A stretch of 64,000 bases of DNA from an uncultured Acidimicrobiia bacterium (GTDB lineage Bacteria; Actinomycetota; Acidimicrobiia; Spongiisociales; Spongiisociaceae): contig OY282370.1 of NCBI GenBank assembly GCA_958295745.1, positions 1,834,548-1,898,547 on the forward strand. The letters run 5' to 3'. The notes below the pieces were generated by a model. The model made no database searches. It was not told the DNA's origin and saw only the letters and a program-made list of their open reading frames with translations. The first letter of the stretch is position 1; every line of letters begins with the position of its first letter. The position numbers were made by a program, and so were the translations under genes. Positions 38,485 through 50,500 of the stretch are shown here, in pieces.

Positions 38485-39657
38485 ATGGACGAAGGAATCG
38501 GACAGGTCGAAACGCAGTTCTTCACCTTCGGCAGCGAGGGGGCGCCGTTCGTGTTCGACAGCGGCGCCGCGTTGCCGGAGGTCACGCTGGCCTACGAGAT
38601 CTACGGGGAGCTCAACGAGGCCCGGGACAACGCCATCCTGCTGTTCCACGCCCTCACCGGCAGCCACCACGCCGCCGGCTACAACCCGTCCGTCCCGGGG
38701 ACGGGCGGCCGTTGGACCGAGGAGATGCACGTCGGGTGGTGGGATTCGTTCATCGGACCGGGCCGTTCCCTCAACACCGACAAGTTCGCGGTCGTCTGCG
38801 CCAACTGGGTGGGGCATTGCTACGGGTCCACCGGGCCTGCCAGCATTGACCCCGAGACCGGCGGGCCCTACGGACCGTCCTTCCCGCGGGTGTCGGTGGG
38901 GGACACCGTGCGGGCCCACTTCCGGCTGCTCGATCACCTTGGGGTGAAGCGGCTCCATGCCGTGGTGGGCGGAAGCGTGGGGGGCATGATGTGCCTGGAG
39001 GCCGCTACCCGTTACCCCGACCGGGTGCGCTTCGTGGTCCCCATAGCCGCCGGGCTGCGGGCCACGGCTTTGCAAGTGATACACGACTTCGAGCAGATCA
39101 GCGCCATCTACAACGACCCCAACTTCAACGGCGGGAAATATTACGACGGCCCTTCGCCCGACGAAGGTTTGGCCCTGGCCAGGATAATCGGCCACAAGAC
39201 CTTCGTCTCCCTCGACCAGATGAAGGAGCGGGCCAGGGACGAGGTGGCCCCCGGCTCCTCCGAGGTGGTGCGCCTCCCGCTCGAGAGCTACATGTGGCAT
39301 CAGGGCCAAGAGTTCGTCAAGCGCTTCGACGCCAACGCCTACCTGCGCACCATGTGGGCCTGGCAGGATTTCGACCTCTCCGCCGAGGCCGAGCGGTGCG
39401 GCGTCGAGCTGCCCGATCTGCTGTGCCGGGGTTCCGACTGCCACGAATACCTGGTGTTCTCCATCGATTCCGATGTCTGCTACTACCGTTGCGAGCAGGA
39501 GGAGCTGGTGGAGGAGCTCAAGAAAGCGGGGATCCGATTCGAATGGATCACCGTGCACTCCGAGAAGGGCCACGACGCTTTCTTGCTGGAGCCCCGGCTG
39601 TTCGAACCCCATCTCCGTTTTCATCTAGAATCCATGTGGAGCCCCTCCCTGAAGTGA
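38485..39657 (+). CDS. metX: Homoserine O-acetyltransferase
   Basis: Activates homoserine with acetyl-CoA for methionine synthesis. The alpha/beta-hydrolase fold of 390 residues shows the nucleophile elbow GGSVGGMM, the catalytic-acid and His region with HSEKGHDAFLLE, and FHALTGSHHAAG near the oxyanion hole. ATG at 38485 follows a GGAAAGG ribosome site; the open frame upstream to 38350 is not family-like. It forms an operon with metY, 24 bases downstream. Confidence 0.94.
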   Translation: MDEGIGQVETQFFTFGSEGAPFVFDSGAALPEVTLAYEIYGELNEARDNAILLFHALTGSHHAAGYNPSVPGTGGRWTEEMHVGWWDSFIGPGRSLNTDKFAVVCANWVGHCYGSTGPASIDPETGGPYGPSFPRVSVGDTVRAHFRLLDHLGVKRLHAVVGGSVGGMMCLEAATRYPDRVRFVVPIAAGLRATALQVIHDFEQISAIYNDPNFNGGKYYDGPSPDEGLALARIIGHKTFVSLDQMKERARDEVAPGSSEVVRLPLESYMWHQGQEFVKRFDANAYLRTMWAWQDFDLSAEAERCGVELPDLLCRGSDCHEYLVFSIDSDVCYYRCEQEELVEELKKAGIRFEWITVHSEKGHDAFLLEPRLFEPHLRFHLESMWSPSLK

Positions 39658-39681
39658 CACCCCCCCGAAAGGAACCCCGCC

Positions 39682-40962
<1,281 letters not shown>

Positions 40963-40963
40963 G

Positions 40964-41443
40964 ATGACCGAAGTGCTCGAAGCCGATCCCCGCACCCGTC
41001 TCCGGATCATCCGCGACGCCGAATCGGTGGCGCTCGTGGGGGTGTCCGGGAACGAGCTGCGGGCTTCCAATTTCGTGGCCGCCTACCTGGTGCGCACCTC
41101 CTTGCGCGTCTATCCGGTCAACCCGATGTACGAGGAGATACTCGGGTTGAAGTGCTATCCGTCTCTGGCCGACCTGCCCGAGACGCCGGACATCGTGTGC
41201 GTGTTCCGCCGTCCCGACGCCATCCCCGGTGTGGTTGAGGAAGCCATCTCGGCGGGCGCCAAGGTGGTGTGGATGCAGCTGGGGCTGCGCCACGACGAGG
41301 CGGCCGCCCGGGCGGTGGAAGCCGGTCTCGAAGTGGTGCAGGACCGCTGCCTGAAGATAGAGCACGCCCGGTTCTCGGGCCGCCTCAACCTGGCCGGTTT
41401 CGACACAGGCGTCATCTCCAGCCGCCGCCGCCGGGAGATCTGA
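40964..41443 (+). CDS. CoA-binding domain protein
   Basis: A 159-residue Rossmann-like protein of the CoA_binding_2 family: RIIRDAESVALVGVSGNELR at the nucleotide loop, SLRVYPVNPMYEEILGLKCY, DIVCVFRRPDAIPGVVEEA, and VVWMQLGLRHDEAAARAVEA. Such proteins often sit next to metY in actinobacteria and other phyla. The gene is tightly coupled to metY here, suggesting a role in acyl-CoA or sulfur metabolism. The precise reaction is unknown. Confidence 0.9.
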   Translation: MTEVLEADPRTRLRIIRDAESVALVGVSGNELRASNFVAAYLVRTSLRVYPVNPMYEEILGLKCYPSLADLPETPDIVCVFRRPDAIPGVVEEAISAGAKVVWMQLGLRHDEAAARAVEAGLEVVQDRCLKIEHARFSGRLNLAGFDTGVISSRRRREI

Positions 41444-41490
41444 GCCGCCGACCGCGCCTGTCCGACAAGCCTTAGAGGGTGCGCGGATAG

Positions 41491-41838
41491 TTGCTCACCT
41501 GGGGATACACTGCTTGCGACGGCCCCGATGAGATCACCCCCGCCAACGTGGAAGTTGCCATCCCGATTGCCGTCGACGAGCTCGACACCGGTTTCTTCCG
41601 GTTCCGTATGGGCCGGACCACCAACGCCGAACGGGACTACCTGGCGGCGATGGCCTCGCTCGGATCAGGGCCTTATAGCTCCGGTGATGTCGCCGCGGAG
41701 ATGGGCAAGACCACTGCCCAGGTGGGTCCCCACCGCAGCTCGCTCATCAAAAAAGGACTCTGCTACTCCCCCCGCCACGGTGCAGTTGCCTTCACCGTCC
41801 CGAAGTTCGACGATTTCTTGCGGCGCAATATGATGTGA
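41491..41838 (+). pseudogene. C-terminal fragment of an AAA ATPase (winged-helix end)
   Basis: A 115-codon frame that resembles only the last quarter of Orc1/Cdc6-like AAA ATP-binding proteins found in many bacteria. It has the segment IPIAVDELDTGFFRFRMGR, then a winged helix (ERDYLAAMASLGSGPYSSGD, EMGKTTAQVG, LIKKGLCYSPRHGAVAFTVP). No P-loop or other AAA part precedes it within the 47-base gap after the CoA-binding gene. I therefore read it as a truncated relic left by a rearrangement. It may still be translated as a small DNA-binding protein. The TTG start is doubtful. Confidence 0.65.
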
Positions 41839-42025
41839 GCGGTGCGACACTGCGGTGTTGCCGCCGCCCGAACCGCTTTCCGCCCCTCCGCGCAGTCTCA
41901 TGAACGATCAGGACCGGTCGCTGCAAAGCGGGAATATGATATAGTGTGACTCAGGTTATACTATTCGGATAGACTGAGAAGCACCGATCACGGGTCGGTG
42001 TCGAATGAGGCAAAAGGAGACACGA
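41839..42025 (+). promoter_or_regulatory. dnaK operon promoter region
   Basis: The gap is AT-rich from 41931 to 41972 and holds a TATACT box at 41957-41962, with ATAGT/ACTAT and CTCAG/CTGAG inverted repeats around it. ACTCAGG at 41949-41955 matches six of seven bases of one half of the HspR operator (HAIR), but the matching second half is not apparent. Control by the HspR encoded in the same operon is expected from the family. Confidence 0.45.
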
Positions 42026-43858
42026 ATGGCAAAGGCTGTCGGAATCGATCTGGGCACCACCAACAGCGTCATCGCGGTGTTGGAGGGCGGAGACCCCACC
42101 GTGGTCGCCAACGCCGAAGGCGCCCGCACCACCCCGTCGGTAGTGGCTTTCAAGGAGGGGGAGGTGCTGGTGGGGGAGGTCGCCAAGCGGCAGGCCATCA
42201 CCAACCCCGACAACACGATCCGGTCGGTCAAGCGGCATATGGGCACCGGTTGGTCCACAGACGCCGAAGGCAGGCGTTACACCTCCCAGGAGGTGTCGGC
42301 CCGCATCCTGATGAAGCTGAAGCGGGACGCCGAGGCCTACCTGGGCGCCGAGGTTTCTTCGGCGGTGGTAACGGTGCCGGCCTACTTCAACGACGCCCAG
42401 CGGCAGGCCACCAAGGAAGCCGGCCAGGTCGCCGGGCTCGAAGTGCTGCGGATCGTCAACGAACCCACCGCCGCCGCTCTCGCCTACGGGCTCGACAAGG
42501 AGGACGCCGATCAGACCATCCTCGTCTTCGATCTGGGGGGAGGCACCTTCGATGTCTCGATCCTGGAGATCGGGGATGGCGTGTTCGAGGTGAAGTCCAC
42601 CAGCGGCGACACCCAGCTGGGCGGGGACGACTGGGACGAGGCCGTCATCGACTGGTTGGTGGCCGAGTTCAAGAACGAGAACGGGGTGGACCTGGGCGCC
42701 GACAAGATGGCCGTCCAGAGGCTCAAGGAAGCCGCCGAGAAGGCCAAGATCGAGCTGTCCACCGTTCCGGAGACCGACCTCAACCTGCCCTTCATCACCG
42801 CCACCTCGGCGGGGCCGCTGCATCTGCAGAAGAAGCTCACCCGGGCCGAGTTCCAGAAGATGACCGAACACCTGGTCGAGAGGACCGAAGGCCCGTTCAA
42901 GCGCGCCGTGGCGGACGCCGGCATCACCACGTCCGAGATCGACCATGTGGTGCTGGTGGGCGGATCGACCCGTATGCCGGCCGTCCAGGATCTGGTCGAA
43001 CGGCTGACCGGGAAGGCGCCCCACCGCGGGGTGAACCCCGACGAGGTGGTGGCGGCGGGCGCCGCCCTGCAGGCCGGAGTGCTGACCGGGGATGTGAAGG
43101 ACATCCTGCTGCTCGACGTGACCCCGCTCACCCTCGGCATCGAGACCAAGGGCTCCGTGATGACCAAGATGATCGAGCGGAACACCACCATCCCCACCAA
43201 GCGGACCGAGATATTCACCACCGCCGATCACAACCAGCCGGAGGTCGAGATACACGTTCTCCAGGGTGAGCGGGCCATGTCCGGCGACAACAAGAGCCTG
43301 GGCAAGTTCCGGCTGACCGGGATACCTCCGGCGCCTATGGGCATGCCCCAGATCGAGGTGAGCTTCGACATCGACGCCAACGGGATCGTGTCGGTCAACG
43401 CCAAGGACCTCGGCACCGGGCGCGAGCAGGCCATGACCATCACCGGCGGCACCGCCCTCTCCGACGAGGATATCGATCGGATGGTCCAGGACGCCGAGAA
43501 GTACGCAGAGGAAGACGCCGGGAGGAGGGCGTTGGCGGATGCCCGGAACCGGGCCGACCAGGTGATCAACCAGACCGAGAAGCTGCTCGAGGAACACGGG
43601 GATCAGCTCGACGAGGGCGAGCGGGGGGCCGTCGACGCCGCGGTGGCCGATCTGCGGGGTGCGGCCGACGAAGACTCCGCCGACGCCGACGACATACAGT
43701 CGAAGATCGACGCCGTCTTCCAGGCTTCCCAGGTACTGGCCCAGAAGATGTACGCCGCCCAGGCCGCGGAGGGCGAGCCGGCGGCTGGCGCGGGCGCACC
43801 TATGGACGACGACGACATCGTGGAAGCCGAGATCGTGGACGACGGGGAGGAGCGTTGA
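42026..43858 (+). CDS. dnaK: Chaperone protein DnaK (Hsp70)
   Basis: An ATP-dependent chaperone, 610 residues. ATG 42026 lies five bases after AAGGAGA and gives [20 protein letters not shown] at 42005 is a poorer choice. Signatures: [37 protein letters not shown] and the linker/substrate domain start [13 protein letters not shown]. The C-terminal tail [13 protein letters not shown] is acidic, as usual. It is first of four co-directional genes with grpE, dnaJ and hspR. Confidence 0.98.
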   Translation: MAKAVGIDLGTTNSVIAVLEGGDPTVVANAEGARTTPSVVAFKEGEVLVGEVAKRQAITNPDNTIRSVKRHMGTGWSTDAEGRRYTSQEVSARILMKLKRDAEAYLGAEVSSAVVTVPAYFNDAQRQATKEAGQVAGLEVLRIVNEPTAAALAYGLDKEDADQTILVFDLGGGTFDVSILEIGDGVFEVKSTSGDTQLGGDDWDEAVIDWLVAEFKNENGVDLGADKMAVQRLKEAAEKAKIELSTVPETDLNLPFITATSAGPLHLQKKLTRAEFQKMTEHLVERTEGPFKRAVADAGITTSEIDHVVLVGGSTRMPAVQDLVERLTGKAPHRGVNPDEVVAAGAALQAGVLTGDVKDILLLDVTPLTLGIETKGSVMTKMIERNTTIPTKRTEIFTTADHNQPEVEIHVLQGERAMSGDNKSLGKFRLTGIPPAPMGMPQIEVSFDIDANGIVSVNAKDLGTGREQAMTITGGTALSDEDIDRMVQDAEKYAEEDAGRRALADARNRADQVINQTEKLLEEHGDQLDEGERGAVDAAVADLRGAADEDSADADDIQSKIDAVFQASQVLAQKMYAAQAAEGEPAAGAGAPMDDDDIVEAEIVDDGEER

Positions 43859-43892
43859 TATCCGGGTGCACCGCGGACGAGAGGCCGAGATC

Positions 43893-44561
43893 ATGACCGG
43901 CGGGCAGGTAGATCGGGTAGAACCGGCCCCCGGGTCGGCGGGAGACGAGGCGGCGGCCGCGGTGGTCGAGGCGGTTGTCGATCCCGTCCCCGGAATCGAG
44001 CTGTCCGAGGACCCCGGCCAGGCGGTGGGGCTGCTGCTGGGCGAGCTGGCGGCGGCCCGGGCGGCCGAGGAGGCAGCCGTCGACAAATGGAAGAGGGCGG
44101 CGGCCGAGTTCGACAACTACCGCAGGCGGGCCCGCCGCGACCGGGCGGAGCTGGTCTCCCGGTCGTCCGAGCGGGTGGCGGGTCGGCTGCTCCCGGTCCT
44201 CGACAGCCTCGACTCGGCTCTGTTGCTGGACGTCGAGGCCGGTGCCTCGTCTGATGCGGGCATCCGGGAGGGTCTGTCGGGCACCCGGGATCTGCTCCTG
44301 TCGATCCTCGCCGCCGAAGGGTTGGTGCCGATCGAGGCCGTGGGTTCGGTGTTCGACCCCGCTCTCCACGAGGCCGTCCAGATAGGAGAAGGGGAAGGGG
44401 CGATGGTGGTGGCGGCCGAGCTGCGCCGCGGCTATATGCTGGGAGACCGAGTGATCCGGGCCGCCTTGGTAGTGGTCGGCTATCGACCCTCCGAAGCGCC
44501 CGAGGAGGCCGAAGCATCCGAGGAGGCCGAGGAAGACCAGGGGTCGGAAGGGTCGGAATGA
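43893..44561 (+). CDS. grpE: GrpE nucleotide exchange factor
   Basis: Exchanges ADP for ATP on DnaK. The 222 residues from ATG 43893 have a variable acidic N-terminus, a long coiled-coil helix with KWKRAAAEFDNYRRRARRD, and the C-terminal beta domain with FDPALHEAVQIGEGEG and GYMLGDRVIRAALVVVG. The tail is a run of Glu/Ala/Ser. GTG at 43866 is an alternative start. The position between dnaK and dnaJ is canonical. Confidence 0.94.
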   Translation: MTGGQVDRVEPAPGSAGDEAAAAVVEAVVDPVPGIELSEDPGQAVGLLLGELAAARAAEEAAVDKWKRAAAEFDNYRRRARRDRAELVSRSSERVAGRLLPVLDSLDSALLLDVEAGASSDAGIREGLSGTRDLLLSILAAEGLVPIEAVGSVFDPALHEAVQIGEGEGAMVVAAELRRGYMLGDRVIRAALVVVGYRPSEAPEEAEASEEAEEDQGSEGSE

Positions 44562-44580
44562 CAGGAACCGGCGGCAGAGG

Positions 44581-45696
44581 ATGAACCGCGACTGGCTCCG
44601 CAAGGACTTCTATCGGCTTCTCGATGTGGACGAGGACGCCGACCAGGCGGTCATCAAGAAGTCCTACCGCCGCCTCGCCCAGAAGCTGCACCCGGACGCC
44701 AACCCCTCCGACGACACCGCCGCCGAGCGCTTCAAGGAGGTGTCTGAGGCCTATTCGGTACTGTCGGATCCCGACCGGCGGAAGGAATACGACCAGGTCC
44801 GGGCAATGGGCGCCGGCGGTTTCGGAGGAGGCGGTTTCGACCGGGGATCCGGAAACTTCGGCGGCGGCGGGCAGGTGCGTTTCGAGGACATCGTGGGGGG
44901 ATTCCGCGGCGGCGGCTTGGGCGACCTGTTCGGGTTCGGGGGCGCCCGGCGGGGACCCAGGCGCGGTGCGGATGTTTCCGCCGCGCTCGATCTGACCTTC
45001 GAGCAGGCGGTCAAGGGCGCCACCACCGCGGTGGCCGTAGACAGCGACGTGAGGTGCGGACGGTGCGGCGGCAACGGCGCCGAGCCCGGAACCCAGATCG
45101 ACGTCTGCGGAGGATGCGGCGGTACGGGGACGGTGGCTTCCAACCAGGGTTTCTTCTCTTTCACGAACCCGTGCCGGCAGTGCGGAGGATCGGGCCGGAT
45201 GATCGACTCGCCCTGCGCCGGCTGCCGGGGCGCCGGACACGAGAGGAAGGCACGCACCATCAAGGTGAAGATCCCGCCGGGGGTGAAGGACGGAAACACC
45301 ATCCGGCTGCGCGGCAGGGGCTCCCCGGGGCTGCAGGGCGGGCCTCCGGGCGATCTGCTGGTGAAGCTGCGGGTTGCCGCCCATCCGCGCTTTACGAGGC
45401 GGGGCGACGATCTGGTGCTGAAGCTGCCGGTTTCGTTCACGGAGGCGGCGCTGGGGGCCAAGGTAGAGGTTCCGACCCTCAACGGGCCGGTGAACCTGAA
45501 GATACCGGCCGGTACCCCGTCCGGCAAGACCTTCCGGGTGCGGCGCAAGGGGGTGCAGAGGCGGAGGGGCGGCCCCGGCGATCTGCTGGTCACCGTCTCG
45601 GTGACGGTGCCCCCCAAGCTGCCGAGAGACGCCAGGAAGATGCTGGAGGAGTTTCGCGACCGCTACGAGACGGACGATCCGAGAGAGAATTTCTGA
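44581..45696 (+). CDS. dnaJ: Chaperone protein DnaJ (Hsp40)
   Basis: Delivers clients to DnaK and stimulates its ATPase. The 371 residues comprise a J domain with HPD (KLHPDANPSDD), a Gly/Phe-rich region (FGGGGFDRGSGNFGGGG), four CxxCxGxG-type zinc repeats (CGRCGGNG, CGGCGGTG, CRQCGGSG, CAGCRGAG) and two beta-sandwich client domains. It is full length. It is 19 bases after grpE and 15 bases before hspR. Confidence 0.97.
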   Translation: MNRDWLRKDFYRLLDVDEDADQAVIKKSYRRLAQKLHPDANPSDDTAAERFKEVSEAYSVLSDPDRRKEYDQVRAMGAGGFGGGGFDRGSGNFGGGGQVRFEDIVGGFRGGGLGDLFGFGGARRGPRRGADVSAALDLTFEQAVKGATTAVAVDSDVRCGRCGGNGAEPGTQIDVCGGCGGTGTVASNQGFFSFTNPCRQCGGSGRMIDSPCAGCRGAGHERKARTIKVKIPPGVKDGNTIRLRGRGSPGLQGGPPGDLLVKLRVAAHPRFTRRGDDLVLKLPVSFTEAALGAKVEVPTLNGPVNLKIPAGTPSGKTFRVRRKGVQRRRGGPGDLLVTVSVTVPPKLPRDARKMLEEFRDRYETDDPRENF

Positions 45697-45711
45697 GCGG
45701 AAGGAGGCGCG

Positions 45712-46119
45712 ATGGCCAAGAGACGGATCCCGAGCGAGATGGAGGCGGTGTACGTCATCTCGGTGGCTGCCTCCCTGTCCGGCATGCATCCCCAGACCTT
45801 GCGCATCTACGAACGCCGGGGTCTGATCGAGCCGTTCCGCACGCCGGGGGGCACCCGCCGCTACTCGGACGCCGACCTGGAGCGGCTCTCGCTGATACAG
45901 CAGCTGACCGAGCAGGGGATAAACATCGAAGGTGTGAAGCGGATCATGAAGCTCGAAGCCGAGAACGAAGCCCTGCGCGCCCGGGTGATAAGGCTGCGCC
46001 GACGGCTGGAGGCCACCGAGAAGGCCGCGGCCGCCGCCGTCCAGGAGGCGCACCGCTCCTACAGAAGCGAGATCATCGTCCGCCGCGACCTGATGGGTTT
46101 CCCCGACCTGCCAGTTTGA
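45712..46119 (+). CDS. hspR: HspR, MerR-type repressor of the dnaK operon
   Basis: A 135-residue repressor. The N-terminal MerR winged helix includes HPQTLRIYERRGLIEPF and TPGGTRRYSDADLERL, and a coiled coil follows (AENEALRARVIRLRRRLEAT). In actinobacteria HspR binds inverted repeats before dnaK using DnaK as co-repressor. Being the last gene of the operon it would close a feedback loop. Family, size and context agree. A short hairpin at about 46136-46154 follows. Confidence 0.95.
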   Translation: MAKRRIPSEMEAVYVISVAASLSGMHPQTLRIYERRGLIEPFRTPGGTRRYSDADLERLSLIQQLTEQGINIEGVKRIMKLEAENEALRARVIRLRRRLEATEKAAAAAVQEAHRSYRSEIIVRRDLMGFPDLPV

Positions 46120-46172
46120 AAGTAGAAAGGGCAAGTCTCCTCTCGAGGGGGAGAATTGTGGAATAGCGCCCT

Positions 46173-46204
46173 GGTAAATTGTCGATCAGTCAGCCGGTAA
46201 ATTG
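46173..46204. repeat. Pair of direct repeats upstream of the third DUF4143-type ATPase
   Basis: GGTAAATTG occurs at 46173-46181 and 46196-46204, 23 bases apart (about two helical turns), 26-57 bases before the GTG at 46230. The flanks GTCGATCAG and CTGATTAG also look alike. This is consistent with a promoter-overlapping operator. Confidence 0.5.
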
Positions 46205-46229
46205 CTGATTAGGCGCTAGAGTCGCTCTC

Positions 46230-47489
46230 GTGGAACTGATCGATCGGCACCTCCGGCCTCGCATCGACGAAGCGCTCGATGCTTTTCGCGTGGTCGTCCT
46301 GCACGGGGCCCGCCAGTGCGGAAAGACCACGCTCGCCCGGCTCGTAACCGAACAACGGGGCGGTACGTACGTTTCGCTCGACGACGATGCGGCGAGGGAG
46401 GCGGCCCTTGCCGATCCGATTACCTTCCTCGCCGATCGACGCCGCCCGCTGGCGGTCGACGAGATCCAGCTCGGCGGCGACCGGGTCGTCCGCGCCGTCA
46501 AGCAGCTCGTGGATGCCGATCCGGCGCCCGGCCGGTTCCTGCTGACCGGGTCCACCAACTTCTTGACCGTTCCCGCCATCAGCGAGTCCCTGGCCGGACG
46601 GGTTCGCATCCTGCGGCTCTGCCCGCTGTCGGAAAGGGAGCTGTCCGGCGGGCCCCCGCCCGACATCGGCCGGTGGTTCGAGGGGCCGGCCGGCCCGGCG
46701 CCGCTCGAGCCGCTCGGACGGGATGAATACCTGCGGCGTTTGTGTCGGGGAGGCTATCCCGAAGCCGTTCGCCTCGACCCCGCCATGAGGCGGGATTGGT
46801 TCGAGAGCTACATGGAAACGGTGATCCAACGCGATCTGGCAGCCCTCGCCGACATTCGCAAGGTTGCTGCTCTTCCGCGCCTGCTGCGGTGGACGGCAAC
46901 GCTCGGCGGAGGCGAGATCAACGTGTCCGCCGCTTCCCGTCGGCTGGGTATCGACCGCGCCACGGTCCTTTCGTACCTGGAATGGCTCCATGCCGTCTTC
47001 CTGATTATCCGGGTTCCGGCCTGGTCGCGGAACCTCACCGCCAGGGCCGCCCGCTGGCCCAAGATATATCTCACCGACTCCGGTCTCGCGGCCGATCTGA
47101 TCGGCGCCGACCCGGATGGCCTGGCGGCGCCCGTCCACCCGGCCGCCGGGCCGCTCATCGAGACATTCTCGATAAACGAGATCGCCCGGCAGGTCACAGC
47201 CTCGCCCGACCGCATCGATCTGTACCACTACCGCGATCACCGCGGTCATGAGGTGGACCTGATCCTGGAAAGACCCGACGGGACGATCGCCGCCGTAGAG
47301 GTGAAGGCAACTCGGTCTCCCACCTCCGCCCAGCTGGGCCATGTCCGCTGGCTGAGAGACAGGATCGACCGCGCCGCCCCCGGCCTTTTCAAAGCGGGGA
47401 TACTCCTGCACACCGGCAACCAGGCCGTTACGGTCGGCGACAGGCTCCACATGCGACCCATCCAAACCCTCTGGCAACCTGACGGGTAA
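46230..47489 (+). CDS. AAA ATPase with DUF4143 nuclease-like C-terminus (copy 3)
   Basis: A 419-residue protein of the same architecture as the ones at 7495 and 12462. Walker A is GARQCGKT (26-33), then RPLAVDEIQLG, FLLTGSTNFLT, GGYPEAVRL, LTDSGLAADLIG and EVDLILERP with AAVEVKAT at the nuclease-like end. The GTG start is used. It sits between the chaperone operon and the convergent helicase gene (22 bases from the helicase stop), so it forms the left edge of an accessory block. Function unknown; the C-terminal half could bind or cut nucleic acid. Confidence 0.88.
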   Translation: MELIDRHLRPRIDEALDAFRVVVLHGARQCGKTTLARLVTEQRGGTYVSLDDDAAREAALADPITFLADRRRPLAVDEIQLGGDRVVRAVKQLVDADPAPGRFLLTGSTNFLTVPAISESLAGRVRILRLCPLSERELSGGPPPDIGRWFEGPAGPAPLEPLGRDEYLRRLCRGGYPEAVRLDPAMRRDWFESYMETVIQRDLAALADIRKVAALPRLLRWTATLGGGEINVSAASRRLGIDRATVLSYLEWLHAVFLIIRVPAWSRNLTARAARWPKIYLTDSGLAADLIGADPDGLAAPVHPAAGPLIETFSINEIARQVTASPDRIDLYHYRDHRGHEVDLILERPDGTIAAVEVKATRSPTSAQLGHVRWLRDRIDRAAPGLFKAGILLHTGNQAVTVGDRLHMRPIQTLWQPDG

Positions 47490-47511
47490 CGAGCAACCGG
47501 CTCATCTCAAC

Positions 47512-50500
47512 TCAGCTCTCGCCGAATCCTTCCAGGTGCTCATCGACCCGCTCTGCCCAGGAGCCTTCCCCGGAGATGATTCCAGGCCGAGGCCGGACAT
47601 TGTCATCGGCCGTTGACAGGGCGGTCTTCGGGTATATGACGGCCATGCCGAGTATCTCCAGGGAGGAGCGAAGGCCGCTCCTCTGTTCTATCTCCGCCAG
47701 ATTTGATCGGGTCTCTTCCGCGAGACGGCGGTTCCAACCGCTGTAGAGGGTTCTCAGTTTGGAGTTCAGATCTTCTTTTGCCAGCTGGCGCTCGTTACGG
47801 ATTACTTGGCGTTCGGCATGGGATTTCACAGCCCGATTCGCCTTTTCGATGAGGATCTTTTCACGGGCTACGAAGGTGTCCGTGATGCTCTTGAACTGAT
47901 CCAGCAGGGTCTGTTCGGCCCGCGTCTTCAGGGTTTCCACATCGATGGAGGTTTCCGTATGCCCGGTCTCGGGCGACGACAACGCTTTCATCAATTCCTG
48001 CGCCCGTTCGACCGAAATGGGGTCGGCCCTTCCCGTCGTACAGTCGACGGCAGCGCATAGAAGCTCCACTCTCTTGGTATAGCCTTCCAGGGATCCCACC
48101 GCCCAGACCAGCATCGTGGTTTGGTCTGTCATCTCCGGCGGTGCCACGCTCCGGCACCATGGAGTGTCGGAGATCGGGCTTCCCGCCAGGTGTCTGGCCA
48201 GCAGCACCAAGGGATGGCGGATGTGGGCGAAGTCGACTCCCTCACCCCCCTCCACGAACGAGACCGATATGCTCCTGGATTGGCTGACCCGATTCCTGAA
48301 GCGGACTATCTCCGTGCGCGCATAGTGAGTCGCGGGGTATGCCTGCAGAAGTCCTTGGAGCGCGCCGTGAAGATCGTCGTTCCTGAGCACCTTGAACTCG
48401 CCCGTAGCAGCGGTTCGCTTCATGCAGCCGGGAAGACGACGCTCGATTGAGGCGTACACGAACTCGGCGAGTTCTTCGGGAGACAGGAATCTGGCTTCGG
48501 CCTCCTTGATTTCCTGTTGATCGGACTCGATCAGCTGGCGGCCCTGCGTCGAGATCACCCCTGATTCGGAAATCGATTCCCGCTGCAGTCTCTGGTTCTC
48601 GATTACCTGGCCGATCTGGTCGAGGCGTATCTCCTGCTGGCGGGGGGTCAGGTCGCGGGTGAACACATCCCTTCTGAACGAGGTGATGCGCTCTCCGAGT
48701 ATCACCTCCATATCACCCAGAGCCCTCTCGAAGATGTTCAATCTCGTATAGAGCCGGTCCAGGATCCTCGATTCGATAGTCCCGACGCTGGCCAGGTTCC
48801 CGACGTAGATCTTGTTGGAGGCTTGGCCGATCCGGTCGCAGCGTCCGATTCGCTGCTCGACGCGCATCGGGTTCCATGGGAGGTCGTAGTTGACGACCAC
48901 ATGGCAGTGCTCGAAGTCGAGCCCTTCGCCCGCCACCTCGCTGGCGAGCAGGATCTGGAACTCTCCCCGTCTGAACTCGGCCGCGATCCGTTCCCTGCTT
49001 TTCTCGCCGCGGCGGCAGTCCTCGTCCCTGGCCGGCGTGAGCCCGTACATCAGCTCCAGTGAATACCCGCTCGCCCGAAGCTCCCGCACGAGATAGTGGA
49101 GGGTGCCTCTGAAGGTCGAGAAGATGATCGCCCGGTCCGCCCGCAGGTCGCCGAACACATGAGCGAGCAGCTCGTGGAGAGCCTTCAGTTTCTTGTCCTC
49201 TGATCCGAGAGCCGCCCGGGCGAGCGGCGTCAAAGTGTCGATCTCGCCGCGGGCGAATCGAGCGCTGTAGTCATCTTCTTCGTCCTCGGCCGCATACTGC
49301 AGGATCTCGGACGCCACCGCGGGGACACAGCTGGCGGTTCGCCGCTCCGGCATCTGCGTCACGAAACCGGGCGGGTTTCCCTCCCTTAGGGCTCGTTCCA
49401 GACATATTTGATAGATCTCCCGGTAGAAGGCATCCTCTTCCGGGGTGAACTGCACCACGTTGGTGATGGCTTCCCTGGTCGGCCTGTTCTCATCTACGTC
49501 CGACCGAAAGGTTCGCGTCATGTGGGGGCTCAGCACCTGCAGGTCGCGGGCCGAGTCGATGACTACCGTTCGTTGCCTTCTGTCCGTTAGGTCCGACCCG
49601 GCCGCCAGCTGTCGGAACCCGCTCCAGCCCGGCCGATCTCGGCCGCCGCCGACTTCCAGCTTGTTCAGCAAGCGATCGGCCTCCTGCTTCCATCCTGGTG
49701 GACGGTGCCTGACGACGCGAACCCAGTCGTTCAGCCGCATGTCCCAGTACAGCTGTTCTTCGAGCAGTCCCGGGTCGGCGGCTACGTCCACACCCAAAGC
49801 GCTCATCAGGTGAACGATGTCCATCAGGCTGGTCTGCAACGGGGTGGCGGTGAGGAAGGCCGCTGCCTTCGAGTGTTGGCAGACGAACACAGCCAGGGAG
49901 TGGGACAGGGTGTCGGGGTTGCGTAGGTGATGTGCCTCGTCGAAGATGACCAGATCCCATGATATGGAAGACTCGCTCAACCTGGTCAGGTGTTCTTCGG
50001 TTCTGATCAGCTCAAGGTTGACGATGGACTTGGCGAATCTGGGAGGCAGGACACCGTCGCGTTCCAACGACACCAAGGCCTGCCGCAAATCTCCGGATGC
50101 CATCGGTTCGAGTCGAAGGTCGAACCGTCGATGCATCTCATCCTGCCACTTCCCCATCAGGGACTTCGGGCAGATCACCCAGACGTTCTCGAGGCCGTTC
50201 TTCGACCTGGACTCCAATTCCGCCCAGATCAAGCCCGCCTCTATTGTCTTTCCTGTACCCACCTCGTCCGCGATCAAAAGCCGATGGTCCGGCGACTCCA
50301 AGATCTTCTTGACCGGCAGGAACTGGTGGTAGTAGAGATCAGTCCTCGAAGCCTTGTAGGAGAAAAGCTGATCCGTGAGAGGATGTTCCAACCTCCGCCA
50401 GGTGAGGTAGTTCCTCAGGTCGCGAGGACTCATCTCCGTAATACCGGGCACCGGTTCGAGCTCTGCAAGAGGTACGAGTTTGTCAGAACCGTCTATGAAT

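Noticed and set aside
41931-41980. Complete HspR operator (HAIR) upstream of dnaK
   Set aside because: Only one half-site-like ACTCAGG is present; the partner at the right spacing does not match, so a full site is not claimed.
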